From: JAEWWD01 sp964440115
Lineage (GTDB): Bacteria > Bacillota > Clostridia > Christensenellales > CAG-138
Length of the DNA: 64,000 bases
Assembly (NCBI GenBank): GCA_964440115.1
Contig: CAYTPV010000010.1
Location: forward strand, 1 to 64,000
Direction: 5' to 3'
The first letter of the stretch is position 1. Each line of letters starts with the position of its first letter. The translations under genes and the position numbers were made by a program. Below, in pieces: positions 7,830 to 16,051 of this stretch. The notes beneath the pieces were generated by a model. That model was not told the origin of the DNA and made no database searches. It saw only the letters and a program-made list of their open reading frames with translations.

Positions 7830-8628
7830 ATTGACAGGCAGCGAAGAGCATATTGCCTATTTGAAACGGATACAGCGTCATCAAACGTTCGTAACCGCCA
7901 TGCGTTATGCGCTACTAGCCGCATTCCTCATACTATGGGAGGTCGCAGCACGGCTGGGGTGGATTGATTCGTTTATTACAAGCAGCCCCAGCAGGGTGCT
8001 GAAAACCCTTGTGTCACTATACAACAGCGGGGACTTGTTCCTCCATATCGGCATGACGCTTTATGAAACGGTGGTTGGCTTTTTGCTGGGCACGCTGCTT
8101 GGCACCGCTATCGCGATAGCGCTCTGGTGGAGTCCGACCGCAAACAAAATTCTGGACCCGTATCTGGTGGTGCTCAACGCACTGCCCAAGATTGCACTCG
8201 GACCGATACTCATCGTATGGATCGGCGCGTCTTCCGGCTCCATCATCGCAATGGGACTGCTCATTTCCCTTGTCGTTACCATTCTCACGGTGCTGACAGG
8301 ATTTCTGGAAATCAGCGAAGAAAAGCAGCTGCTCATGCGTACTCTTGGCGCCACAAAAACGCAGATATTTACCAAAGTCGTGCTGCCCGCCTCCATTCCG
8401 ACATTGATGGCGGCGCTCAAAATCAGCGTCGGCATGAGCTGGGTGGGCGTCATCGTAGGGGAATACCTCGTCTCTCGGGCAGGTCTTGGATATTTGATCG
8501 TATATGGCGGGCAGGTGTTCCAGCTTGACCTTGTCATGGCAAGCATATTAGTTCTTTGCGCACTGGCCGCTGTGATGTATTATATTGTTGCGTATTTCGA
8601 AAAGCGTATTGTGCGGTGGAGATCGTAG
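7819..8628 (+). CDS. ABC transporter permease, SsuC/TauC type
   Basis: This 269-residue inner-membrane protein has about six hydrophobic segments and the EAA-type coupling loop around LMRTLGATKTQIFTKVVLPASIP, which contacts the ATPase. It belongs to the binding-protein-dependent permease family of nitrate, sulfonate, taurine or thiamine-precursor systems. It starts at a GTG (7819) inside the ATPase gene, with AAGGAG upstream, so the two are translationally coupled. No riboswitch that would reveal the substrate was recognised upstream of the pair. Confidence 0.88.
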   Translation: MKLELTGSEEHIAYLKRIQRHQTFVTAMRYALLAAFLILWEVAARLGWIDSFITSSPSRVLKTLVSLYNSGDLFLHIGMTLYETVVGFLLGTLLGTAIAIALWWSPTANKILDPYLVVLNALPKIALGPILIVWIGASSGSIIAMGLLISLVVTILTVLTGFLEISEEKQLLMRTLGATKTQIFTKVVLPASIPTLMAALKISVGMSWVGVIVGEYLVSRAGLGYLIVYGGQVFQLDLVMASILVLCALAAVMYYIVAYFEKRIVRWRS

Positions 8629-8652
8629 CCTTCTCGTTTTTCTCCGCAACAG

Positions 8653-8690
8653 CCGCGGAGTGCGCATCATCCGCATTCCGCGGCAATTTT
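8653..8690 (+). terminator. Terminator of the ABC transporter pair
   Basis: A 12-bp stem with one G-T pair (CCGCGGAGTGCG with CGCATTCCGCGG) ends in CAATTTT, 24 bases after the permease stop. The T tract is short but the stem is strong. Confidence 0.75.
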
Positions 8691-8714
8691 ATGCCTGTTT
8701 TTCTGAACTTTTCC

Positions 8715-8744
8715 TTGACATGCCGTGGTATTGTTTGCTACACT
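8715..8744 (+). promoter_or_regulatory. Sigma-A promoter of rplM-rpsI
   Basis: A consensus TTGACA (8715-8720) is followed after 18 bases by TACACT (8739-8744), with an upstream TGC resembling an extended -10. It lies just after the preceding terminator and about 110 bases before rplM. Confidence 0.75.
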
Positions 8745-8750
8745 TGTTCA

Positions 8751-8857
8751 GGTGTGTTCGATAAGGTAGGCGTCATGCGGCCACAGCCCCGGAAGCACGG
8801 CGTACAAGCGTCGCAACACCAAACCATCATTTTGATAAGTTCATTGGGAGGAACGCC
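8751..8857 (+). promoter_or_regulatory. Long 5' leader of rplM, possible autoregulatory structure
   Basis: About 105 transcribed bases precede rplM. GGTGT (8751-8755) can pair with ACACC (8816-8820), closing a domain with several short internal stems. L13 leaders that regulate this operon are known in Bacilli. The position fits, but I cannot confirm a match to that RNA family. Confidence 0.35.
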
Positions 8858-9289
8858 ATGAAAACCTATATGGCTAAGGGCGAAACTCTCCAGAGGGATT
8901 GGTATGTTGTGGATGCAGAAGGCATGGTTCTCGGCCGTCTGTCCTCCCAGGTTGCCGCTATCCTCAGGGGAAAGCACAAGCCCATATTCACGCCGCATGT
9001 TGATACCGGCGATCATGTAATTATCGTTAACGCCGACAAAGTCGTGCTTACCGGCAAAAAGCTGGATCAGAAGAAATACTATCGTCACACCGGTTATCCC
9101 GGCGGCCTGCGCGAAACGAGCTATCGTACTCTCATGCAGACCAAACCGGAATTCGCTGTTTACGAATCCATTCGCCGCATGATGCCCAAGGGTCCTCTTG
9201 GCCGTCAAATGCTCACCAAACTGCGCGTATACGCAGGCCCCGAGCATGACAACGCCGCTCAGAAGCCCCAGGCGCTCACGCTGAAGTAA
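8858..9289 (+). CDS. rplM: 50S ribosomal protein L13
   Basis: This 143-residue L13 is full length, beginning MKTYMAKGETLQRDWYVVD with the family signature VLGRLSSQVAAILRGKHK and RRMMPKGPLGRQMLTKLRVY near the C-terminus. L13 binds 23S rRNA early in large-subunit assembly. GGGAGGAACGCC precedes the ATG. It forms the conserved rplM-rpsI pair with the next gene, 21 bases downstream. Confidence 0.97.
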   Translation: MKTYMAKGETLQRDWYVVDAEGMVLGRLSSQVAAILRGKHKPIFTPHVDTGDHVIIVNADKVVLTGKKLDQKKYYRHTGYPGGLRETSYRTLMQTKPEFAVYESIRRMMPKGPLGRQMLTKLRVYAGPEHDNAAQKPQALTLK

Positions 9290-9310
9290 TTTAGGAAGGA
9301 GAAACGCATA

Positions 9311-9703
9311 ATGGCACAGGTTCAATATCTCGGCACCGGAAGGCGCAAGAAGTCCATCGCCCGCGTTCGTCTGCTTCCTGGCACGGGCAACATCACCGTC
9401 AACAAGCGGGATGTCGAAGACTATTTCGGCCTTGAAACACTCAAGATGATCGTGCGCGCCCCCATGGTGCTCACCGATACGCTGAGCAAGTATGACGTCA
9501 AAGTCAATGTCCTCGGCGGCGGCACCACCGGTCAGGCCGGCGCAATCCGTCATGGCATCGCCCGCGCGCTGCTCATCGCGAACCCCGAACTCAGGGGTGC
9601 CTTGAAAAAGGCCGGTTACCTTACCCGCGATCCGCGCATGAAGGAGCGCAAGAAGTACGGCCTCAAAGCCGCACGCCGCGCGCCGCAGTTCTCCAAGCGT
9701 TAA
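9311..9703 (+). CDS. rpsI: 30S ribosomal protein S9
   Basis: This 130-residue S9 has the family motifs TGRRKKSIARVRL, GGGTTGQAGAIRHGIARAL, and the C-terminal KYGLKAARRAPQFSKR tail, which reaches the P-site tRNA anticodon in the ribosome. AGGAAGGAG precedes the ATG. It is co-transcribed with rplM and followed by a strong terminator. Confidence 0.97.
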   Translation: MAQVQYLGTGRRKKSIARVRLLPGTGNITVNKRDVEDYFGLETLKMIVRAPMVLTDTLSKYDVKVNVLGGGTTGQAGAIRHGIARALLIANPELRGALKKAGYLTRDPRMKERKKYGLKAARRAPQFSKR

Positions 9704-9733
9704 TTCGCACGGAGCCTTACATCTTCAATACAC

Positions 9734-9770
9734 AACGGCTGGAAAGCAACGCTTTCCAGCCGTTTTATTG
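9734..9770 (+). terminator. First rpsI terminator
   Basis: The 14-bp arms AACGGCTGGAAAGC and GCTTTCCAGCCGTT pair perfectly with a 3-nt AAC loop and run into TTATTG. A near-identical hairpin recurs at 9974-10010. Confidence 0.9.
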
Positions 9771-9772
9771 TA

Positions 9773-9931
9773 GACAAAGTGCCAACCGGCACTTTGTCGA
9801 GGCTCACCGCGCAACTTGACGCTCTTAGGCGTCATTTTGCACCGCACATGCACCCCGAATGGTACATTCGCGTATTTTCCAAGGATTGATGTGCGACGAT
9901 TGTCGCACAACCAATCGCCAGCAAAATGACG
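9773..9931 (-). repeat. Structured intergenic element, copy E2
   Basis: This copy lies in the opposite orientation to E1. The outer arms CGTCATTTTGC (9830-9840) and GCAAAATGACG (9921-9931) are an 11-bp perfect match. They enclose CGAATG/CATTCG (9856-9870) and TGTGCGAC/GTCGCACA (9890-9909). Flanking hairpins are GACAAAGTGCC/GGCACTTTGTC (9773-9798) and TGACGC/GCGTCA (9817-9834); the latter overlaps the outer arm, so the two pairings exclude each other. Core and order match E1 when reverse-complemented, while the outer stem and the upper part of the TGTGCG hairpin differ with pairing preserved. Confidence 0.7.
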
Positions 9932-9973
9932 GATTGAAAGCATCTGAACGCTGTTGAATGTTTTATCAGCAGC

Positions 9974-10018
9974 AACAACGGCTGGAAAGCACCGCTTCCC
10001 AGCCGTTGTTGTTTCTTT
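9974..10018 (+). terminator. Second terminator hairpin, near-copy of the first
   Basis: AACAACGGCTGGAAAGC pairs with GCTTCCCAGCCGTTGTT with one mismatch and is followed on the plus strand by GTTTCTTTTTT. It repeats the hairpin at 9734-9764 almost exactly, so element E2 lies between two copies of one terminator. It may also stop dapA transcription from the other side, though the T tail favours the plus strand. Confidence 0.7.
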
Positions 10019-10040
10019 TTTGCTAGAACCGTCTCCCCCG

Positions 10041-10922
10041 CTACTTCTGAAGCAGTCCAAGAGATATGAGTTCGTCGCGCAGGGTCTGTATGACTTCCTG
10101 CGTCGCGGGTGCAAGGGGCAGCCGCGTACTGCCAACGTTACATCCCAGCAGATTCAATGCGGCTTTTACGGGAATGGGGTTGGATGTCATGAAGAGCTTG
10201 GCGCAGATACCCATGAGCTTTAAATGTAAGCTGGCTGCTTCCTGCACGCGTCCGCTCAGATAACTTTCTATCATCTGGCTGATCTGCGGACCCACGACCT
10301 GTGAAGCAACGGAGACTACCCCGTAGCCGCCGACGGCAAGCGTAGGCAGAATTTGAGCATCCTCGCCAGTGTATACTGCAAAATCATCGCCGGCGCCCTG
10401 CACAACGCTCGCCAGCTGCGTAAGATCACCCGACGCTTCCTTAAGCGCGGTGATGTTGGCAATTCTCGAAAGCTGAATGGATGTATCTGCCGTCATATTC
10501 ACACCGGTGCGTCCCGGCACATTATAGAGCATGATGGGCAAAGACGTCGATTGTGCAATCGCGGAAAAATGGGCGTACAGAGATTCCTGATTGGGCTTGT
10601 TATAGTAGGGTACCACAGCAAGCAGGCCGTCAACTCCGGTTTCCTCAGCGCGTTTTGCGTTTTCTATGGAAGATGCCGTGGAATTTGATCCAACCCCTGC
10701 AATAACGGGAACATTCACGGCTTTCTTGACCACCACGAACAGCTTTTCTTTCTCTTGGGCTGTCAGTGTAGGTGACTCTCCCGTGGTGCCGGACACGACG
10801 AGCGCCGTTGTCCCTTCTTCAACAAACTTCTTTGCGATCTGCGCGGCCTTTTCATAATCCACCTCGCCTACACTATCCATAGGTGTGACCATGGCCGTAA
10901 TCATTCTCCCCCAGCTTTTCAT
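10041..10922 (-). CDS. dapA: 4-hydroxy-tetrahydrodipicolinate synthase
   Basis: This 293-residue class-I aldolase condenses pyruvate with aspartate semialdehyde, the first committed step to diaminopimelate, lysine and dipicolinate. Motifs are GTTGESPTL (substrate carboxylate loop), YNVPGRTG with the catalytic tyrosine, and TALKEASGD with the Schiff-base lysine. Length is typical. It has its own upstream region and is not linked to other dap genes here. Because the organism may sporulate, the product could also supply dipicolinate. Confidence 0.93.
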   Translation of the reverse strand: MKSWGRMITAMVTPMDSVGEVDYEKAAQIAKKFVEEGTTALVVSGTTGESPTLTAQEKEKLFVVVKKAVNVPVIAGVGSNSTASSIENAKRAEETGVDGLLAVVPYYNKPNQESLYAHFSAIAQSTSLPIMLYNVPGRTGVNMTADTSIQLSRIANITALKEASGDLTQLASVVQGAGDDFAVYTGEDAQILPTLAVGGYGVVSVASQVVGPQISQMIESYLSGRVQEAASLHLKLMGICAKLFMTSNPIPVKAALNLLGCNVGSTRLPLAPATQEVIQTLRDELISLGLLQK

Positions 10923-11094
10923 GCAATTCCTCCTATACTGCGTACTGCCTATCGCACCTCAAATCCTGCAATGGCGTGAAAAAAACATATAAAAACAATA
11001 TTAACAAAGCATGCAAGCAATAGCAACCTGATGCTTCATAAAAGCTGCGGGGGTTCTATCCTAATATATATGCATCACAGAAATGTTTGAGTGT

Positions 11095-11130
11095 AAAAAA
11101 GCCGGGCAGCTTTTCAGGCTGCCCGGCTTT
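11095..11130 (-). terminator. hppA terminator
   Basis: Read on the minus strand, AAAGCCGGGCAGC pairs with GCTGCCCGGCTTT and is followed by a run of T, about 25 bases after the pyrophosphatase stop. Confidence 0.92.
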
Positions 11131-11153
11131 CGTGTTGAAATCAAACTGTCGGC

Positions 11154-13181
11154 TTAAAACAGTGAGTAGGTCAGGAACAGCACGGCAGCGAGAGAGGAAA
11201 CAAGGGACACGACGGTGATTTGCGTGTTGATGGACGGACCCGCGGTATCCTTGAACGGATCACCAACGGTATCGCCGATAACAGCAGCCTTATGCGCGTC
11301 GGAACCCTTGCCGCCGAAATTGCCGGCCTCGATGAACTTCTTGGCATTGTCCCACAGTCCACCGGCGTTGCTCATCATAAGCGCGATGAGAAGGCCGGAG
11401 ATGATGTTGCCGGTGAGATAGCCGCCGATCGCCTGTACACCGCCCACAAAGCCGACCAAGAGCGTAACGACGATGGCCACAAGGCCTGCCGGGATCAGCT
11501 CGCGGATAGCGCCGATGGTGGCGATATCGATACACTTGTCATAGTCAGGCATAACCTTGCCTTCTTTGAGACCCTCAATGGTATTGAACTGGTGATGAAT
11601 CTCACCGACCATTGTCTGGGAGTTGCGGCTTACGCCCATCATCAGCATGGCCGAGAACACGGCGGGGATAGCAGTGCCTACCAGTGCGCCAAAGAATACT
11701 AGCGGGTTCATAATGTTGAAGCCTACGTCCGGGCCGCCTGCGGCGACAACGATTTCCTGAAACGCAGCCAACAAAGCGATGACCGTGAGGCCCGCGGCGC
11801 CGATAGCAAAACCCTTGGTGATGGCCTTGACGGTATTGCCGGCGGAATCCAGTTTGTCCGTAACTTCCAGAACATCTTCGCCCAGACCGCACATTTCTGC
11901 AATGCCGCGCGCGTTATCCACGATGGGGCCGTAAGCGTCGTTGGAAATAATCATGCCTACGATGGACAGCATGCCGACCGCCGCGATCGCGATGCCGAAC
12001 ATGGGGTAACTGCCGCCAAGAGGTTCACACAGCTTGTATGCGCCGAGCGCTGCAACACCTATACCGGCAAGCGCGGGGAAGGAACTCAAAAGGCCGTAGG
12101 ACATGCCGGTGAGTATGGTGAACGCCGGACCGTTTTTACAGGCTTCCGCGACCTTTTCAACGGGCTTGCCTTCATCGCCTGTAAAGTAGTCGCTGGTGAT
12201 GCCGATGATAACGCCAACGATCATGCCAAGAATAGCTGCGCCCCAGATACGCCATTCAAAGCCGCTGAGCATCGTAGCAAAGAATGTAAGTACAACATAA
12301 ATACCGCAAGTCAGATAGGTGCCTCGATTGAGGGCGGAACCGGGCTTGCCGTCCTTACCAATGCGGGAGAATAATACGCCGATAATAGATGAAAGAAGTC
12401 CGAGAGATAAGAAACAGAAGAGAAGATTTTCCTGTTTGAGCGGCAGCGCAATCACCATGGCGGCCGCAATGGAAGCTACGTTGGAGTCAAAAAGATCCGC
12501 ACCCATACCGGCGACGTCGCCAACGTTATCGCCTACGTTGTCTGCAATAACGGCAGGATTGCGCGGATCATCCTCGGGAATGCCGAGCTCAACTTTACCA
12601 GTCAAATCAGCGGCAATATCCGCAGATTTCGTGAATATACCGCCGCCAGCCTTTGCAAACAGCGCCAGCGAACTCGCACCGAAGCTAAAGCCCAGTACGA
12701 TACCGGCATCGCCAGTTAACAGGTGCAGTATCGCCGTACCTGCCAAAGAAGTGCTCACAACAGCCATGCCCATGACTGCGCCGCCCCGGAACCCTGCCAT
12801 AAAGGAAGGAGCCACGCCCTGTTTGGCGGCGAGAGCGGATTTGGTATTCGCAATTGTTGCGATGCTGATACCCACATAGCCCGCAAGTGCGGAAAGTAAA
12901 GAACCGAAAATATAAGCGACCGTTGTCCAGATGTTGACGGTCCAATCGCCCTGCCAAGCCGGCTTAGGGAAGAATAGCAGCAACAGAAGACTGACTATGC
13001 CGACGAAAGTGGCCAACACGCGGTATTCACGCCTCAGGAACGTGAAAGCGCCCTTGCGGATCAGGGCTCCGATGTTATCCGTGCTTTTGTCGCCGGGCAA
13101 TTTTTCGACCCAGCGATAAAAATACACCGCTACGCCGACTGCAAGGATGCACACAAAGATTGAAATGATTGACCAGTTCAT
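11154..13181 (-). CDS. hppA: Membrane-bound ion-pumping pyrophosphatase, K+-independent type
   Basis: This integral membrane pyrophosphatase has 675 residues and about 16 hydrophobic segments. It couples pyrophosphate hydrolysis to ion export. The catalytic loop DDPRNPAVIADNVGDNVGD and the late GDTVGDPFKDTAGPS are intact. The K+-dependence region reads GNTVKAITKGFAIG. In this family K and T at these two positions mark the K+-independent, proton-pumping class, whereas the K+-dependent class has A and G. I therefore infer H+ rather than Na+ pumping. The start at 13181 follows GGGGAGGATCAC. An upstream ATG would add 12 residues without a ribosome site. Confidence 0.93.
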   Translation of the reverse strand: MNWSIISIFVCILAVGVAVYFYRWVEKLPGDKSTDNIGALIRKGAFTFLRREYRVLATFVGIVSLLLLLFFPKPAWQGDWTVNIWTTVAYIFGSLLSALAGYVGISIATIANTKSALAAKQGVAPSFMAGFRGGAVMGMAVVSTSLAGTAILHLLTGDAGIVLGFSFGASSLALFAKAGGGIFTKSADIAADLTGKVELGIPEDDPRNPAVIADNVGDNVGDVAGMGADLFDSNVASIAAAMVIALPLKQENLLFCFLSLGLLSSIIGVLFSRIGKDGKPGSALNRGTYLTCGIYVVLTFFATMLSGFEWRIWGAAILGMIVGVIIGITSDYFTGDEGKPVEKVAEACKNGPAFTILTGMSYGLLSSFPALAGIGVAALGAYKLCEPLGGSYPMFGIAIAAVGMLSIVGMIISNDAYGPIVDNARGIAEMCGLGEDVLEVTDKLDSAGNTVKAITKGFAIGAAGLTVIALLAAFQEIVVAAGGPDVGFNIMNPLVFFGALVGTAIPAVFSAMLMMGVSRNSQTMVGEIHHQFNTIEGLKEGKVMPDYDKCIDIATIGAIRELIPAGLVAIVVTLLVGFVGGVQAIGGYLTGNIISGLLIALMMSNAGGLWDNAKKFIEAGNFGGKGSDAHKAAVIGDTVGDPFKDTAGPSINTQITVVSLVSSLAAVLFLTYSLF

Positions 13182-13813
13182 AGTGATCCTCCCCAAAATA
13201 ATATGTATAGAATGCATGCTTTGGGCATGCGAAGAAAGAAGGAATGCGCGATAAAGCGCTTGCAGGAATTAATACGGCACAAAACAAGCCGCATCAGTCT
13301 TTTTTTACCTATTCAATTGTTCGTAATAGTGTAGTATCAATCTTAAACTTTATAGATAGCGGCATTATAAGCAACGCCAATTAGTAAATGATTTCTTCTT
13401 ACCGGATGTATGGATTTAAACGATGTACAGCCCATAACTCATTCTTATTCTATCGCCCTGAGCTTACCATTTTGCTTTTTAAAATTACTATGATATCAAA
13501 ATCCCAACCCATTATATACTGTATACCGTTTCGCAATATATGTCCAGCATAAAGTTTGAATATTGTTCACCTTTATAAAAAAATATGCTGCAAATTTCGC
13601 AGTAAAAGCGCCAACCCATGCGAATGCCGGTTGGATGTCAGCGACACATTCGATATCGAAAATTAGCCCGTAACTTCGACTGAAGCTAATGCAATTGAAA
13701 CAAACGTCCAAAGGCTTCCTTATGTGACCGGCACAAATGATGTAAGCCAATCCTGATTAGCACATTCATAATAATACTGATATAATATTGTTATCCCATA
13801 TCGTATACTTATA
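13182..13813. other. 632-bp intergenic region with hairpin cluster
   Basis: This AT-rich gap lies between hppA and the lipoprotein gene, both on the minus strand. I see no convincing gene. A minus-strand frame at 13496-13750 (84 codons) lacks a clear ribosome site and overlaps a cluster of inverted repeats: CCAACC/GGTTGG (13611-13634), TGTC/GACA (13636-13646), TTCGATATCGAA (13649-13660) and ATTAGC/GCTAAT (13662-13690). The hppA promoter must lie within about 170 bases upstream of 13181, but I cannot place it with confidence. Confidence 0.5.
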
Positions 13814-14767
13814 TCACTGCCTTGGCTCGCCCTGCTGACGGCTGACCGGCGCAAACGCTTCATTTCGAGGTTCCTCTCCCGCTATCATAGAACTGATCGC
13901 CGATGCCCTGCTTTCACCCTGTAAAGAGAGATCAGCGCCCATCAGCACCGGATAAGTCCGTTTCTGGTACAGACTGCTCTGCGCAGAAAGCGCGCCTTTA
14001 GGAACGCAAAACACTTCCATATCCGTTCTGTCGCGTGAAAGGAGTTCTTCAAGCGCCATGCGCGCCAGTTCCTCTGTCTCTGCGTAAACAGCGTCTATTG
14101 TGCCTTCCACATACCTGTCCAGCTGGGCTTCAAAAAAGCTCCTCGATGACTGTTTTGCCGTTTCATAATGTACGGCTTTGGCGAATATCCTTCCCTGCTT
14201 GACGCCTGCCTGAAAAACTTCATCGGCCGGTGATCCCTCTTTTTCCAGCAAGGCGATCAGACGTACAGGTGTATCGTGCGGCGGATAGGTAATGGCAGTC
14301 TCCAGCGCTTCGGATGCCGCAGCAGTGGTATCAAACCAGGTATATGACGCCCCCTCAGGCGGAGTTCTTTTGTACATATCCGTTATCGCAACCTTAGTGC
14401 CCGCCTGTATAGCGGCGTTGAGCGAATCGAGCGAAGTATCTTGTTTCGTATATAAAACAATGATGCCGTTATATTGATCGGAAAGGACAGCTTCCTCAAA
14501 CCCTTTCTGGCCCGCATGCGTACTGATCAGCCATCCTGAAGCAACAGGAGAGTGCGCCGCGCCAAAGAAAAAATCTGCTGCTTCCGTCGCGCTGCAATCG
14601 GCTGCAAACAACACTTTAGTCGGCGTCGCTGTTGTTATCGGCACAGGAGAAGAAGGCACAAGCGTTGACTTGGGCGCAAGGGTTGGCAATGGTGTTTGCT
14701 GCGGCTCGGCGGGTACGCATCCGAAAAAAAGCGCACACACGAACAGCAGGCAAATAACTTTTTTCAT
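13814..14767 (-). CDS. Lipoprotein with periplasmic-binding-protein-like fold
   Basis: The start at 14767 follows GGAGGAAG and gives 317 residues. A lipobox signal (LLFVCALFFGC) ends at Cys17, followed by a Pro/Thr-rich linker. The rest alternates beta-alpha segments such as VASGWLISTHAGQKGFEEAVL, GIIVLYTKQDTSLDSLNAAIQ and VRLIALLEKEGSP, resembling sugar-type (LacI/RbsB-like) binding proteins. It is unlike the binding proteins that serve SsuBC-type transporters, so it is probably not the missing partner of the ABC pair at 7-8.6 kb. The ligand is unknown. It is a single gene, divergent from the next. Confidence 0.6.
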   Translation of the reverse strand: MKKVICLLFVCALFFGCVPAEPQQTPLPTLAPKSTLVPSSPVPITTATPTKVLFAADCSATEAADFFFGAAHSPVASGWLISTHAGQKGFEEAVLSDQYNGIIVLYTKQDTSLDSLNAAIQAGTKVAITDMYKRTPPEGASYTWFDTTAAASEALETAITYPPHDTPVRLIALLEKEGSPADEVFQAGVKQGRIFAKAVHYETAKQSSRSFFEAQLDRYVEGTIDAVYAETEELARMALEELLSRDRTDMEVFCVPKGALSAQSSLYQKRTYPVLMGADLSLQGESRASAISSMIAGEEPRNEAFAPVSRQQGEPRQ

Positions 14768-14947
14768 GTACAGGGCTTCCTCCCAAATTTCATGGTAATA
14801 GCATATACCATAGTTTGATCGGAATGCAAACCTTGTAGACCCCTTGACTAAGCGGATTGTCCGCATTTACTATAGTTGCGTGAGCATAAAACATAAAAGG
14901 TTACTATTGCAAATTTTATCTTCATATGTTTGCCCGAGGTGTATTGC

Positions 14948-15991
14948 ATGAGGCTGCGCGTATTCTGCCTGTTTCTCGCCCTTTTGATCACGCTTGCGGT
15001 ATTGCCCGCAACAGCGTTCGCTCGTGATGCGCTCAAGAATACAGATCCTGACAAGTATTATATACTGCTTGACACGAAAAATCAGGTTGTAACCGTATAT
15101 GAGAAAGACGAATTTGGAGAATACACACGCATTGTTCGCCGATTTTTGTGTTCCTCCGGTCGTACGCAGATTGACCCCGAAATACCGGACGATCAGGGTA
15201 CACCAACCCCACGGGGAATATGGAAAATAGGCGGACGGGAACGTTTTGGAAAGTTCGCTGCGTTTTCCGGCGAATATGCGCGCTATTGGACGCAGATCGT
15301 AGGCAGCGTCTATTTTCATTCCATACTGTTCGGGCGGCGGGACGTCAACGCACTTAAATCGTCGCCTTATGGCAGTCTGGGACGTAACGTTTCCCACGGA
15401 TGCGTGCGTCTGTACGTGGAAGACGCCAAATGGCTGTATTATTACGCATGTCCAGGTACGATTGTCAATGTATCCAACACCGAACCGTATAACCCGGAAC
15501 TGCGGCGCGCTTTGAAATCCCGCTTGTCTTTTAGGGAATACAACTCCCTGCAAAAGAAGTTTTTTGACGTAGGAGAACTTCCCAACTATACCGCCTGGAC
15601 GACTGTGGAAGGGGCTGACATGCGTACGGGCAATGGCTCCAACGACCGTAGAATTACACGGTTCAAAGTCGGAACAGCAGTAGAAATCCTGCAAGTCGGC
15701 GACCCCTGGTGCAAGATCCGTTATAATAAGCGTGAAGGGTACATTCGCCTCGCATACCTGACATTCGAGCAAGGCGAAATACAATCGCAAAAAGATGCGG
15801 ACATTCTCAAAAGTACAACATACCTTATGACGCAGCCTGAATCCGGGCCATTGTTTAAGGTGCCCGCCTTTACATCCGTGAAGGTGCTCGATCGCAGCAA
15901 TGCGGATTGGTGGAAGGTAGAGGTCTGGCATGCGCAGGGATATCTGCCTTCCCATGTCATGACTACGGGCTGGGGACTGATTCAGGATTGA
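14948..15991 (+). CDS. L,D-transpeptidase (YkuD) with SH3-like repeats
   Basis: This 347-residue secreted protein has a signal peptide (LRVFCLFLALLITLAVLPATAFA). The YkuD catalytic domain spans roughly residues 35-185 and carries the motif HGCVRLYVEDAKWL with the nucleophilic cysteine, and YFHSI upstream. Two SH3-like segments follow (TVEGADMRTGNGSNDRR... and LMTQPESGPLFKVPAF...). L,D-transpeptidases make 3-3 crosslinks in peptidoglycan or attach proteins to it, and the SH3 parts usually bind the wall. The start at 14948 follows GAGGTG. A sporulation role is possible but not shown. Confidence 0.85.
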   Translation: MRLRVFCLFLALLITLAVLPATAFARDALKNTDPDKYYILLDTKNQVVTVYEKDEFGEYTRIVRRFLCSSGRTQIDPEIPDDQGTPTPRGIWKIGGRERFGKFAAFSGEYARYWTQIVGSVYFHSILFGRRDVNALKSSPYGSLGRNVSHGCVRLYVEDAKWLYYYACPGTIVNVSNTEPYNPELRRALKSRLSFREYNSLQKKFFDVGELPNYTAWTTVEGADMRTGNGSNDRRITRFKVGTAVEILQVGDPWCKIRYNKREGYIRLAYLTFEQGEIQSQKDADILKSTTYLMTQPESGPLFKVPAFTSVKVLDRSNADWWKVEVWHAQGYLPSHVMTTGWGLIQD

Positions 15992-16051
15992 CATGTGTTC
16001 TGTTTGCTATAGCTGAAGGATCAATATCGCATAAGAAAGGAGCAATTGGAT

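Noticed and set aside
9725..10223. Overlapping frames between rpsI and dapA as small genes
   Set aside because: They are made of the terminators, element E2 and the antisense of dapA, with no ribosome sites.
13496..13750. 84-codon minus-strand frame as a gene
   Set aside because: No ribosome binding site at the start, and the frame runs through overlapping inverted repeats; coding use is not convincing.
13814..14767. Lipoprotein as the binding protein of the 7-8.6 kb transporter
   Set aside because: Its repeated beta-alpha pattern resembles sugar-type binding proteins rather than the NMT1/SsuA type, and it is 5 kb away on the other strand.
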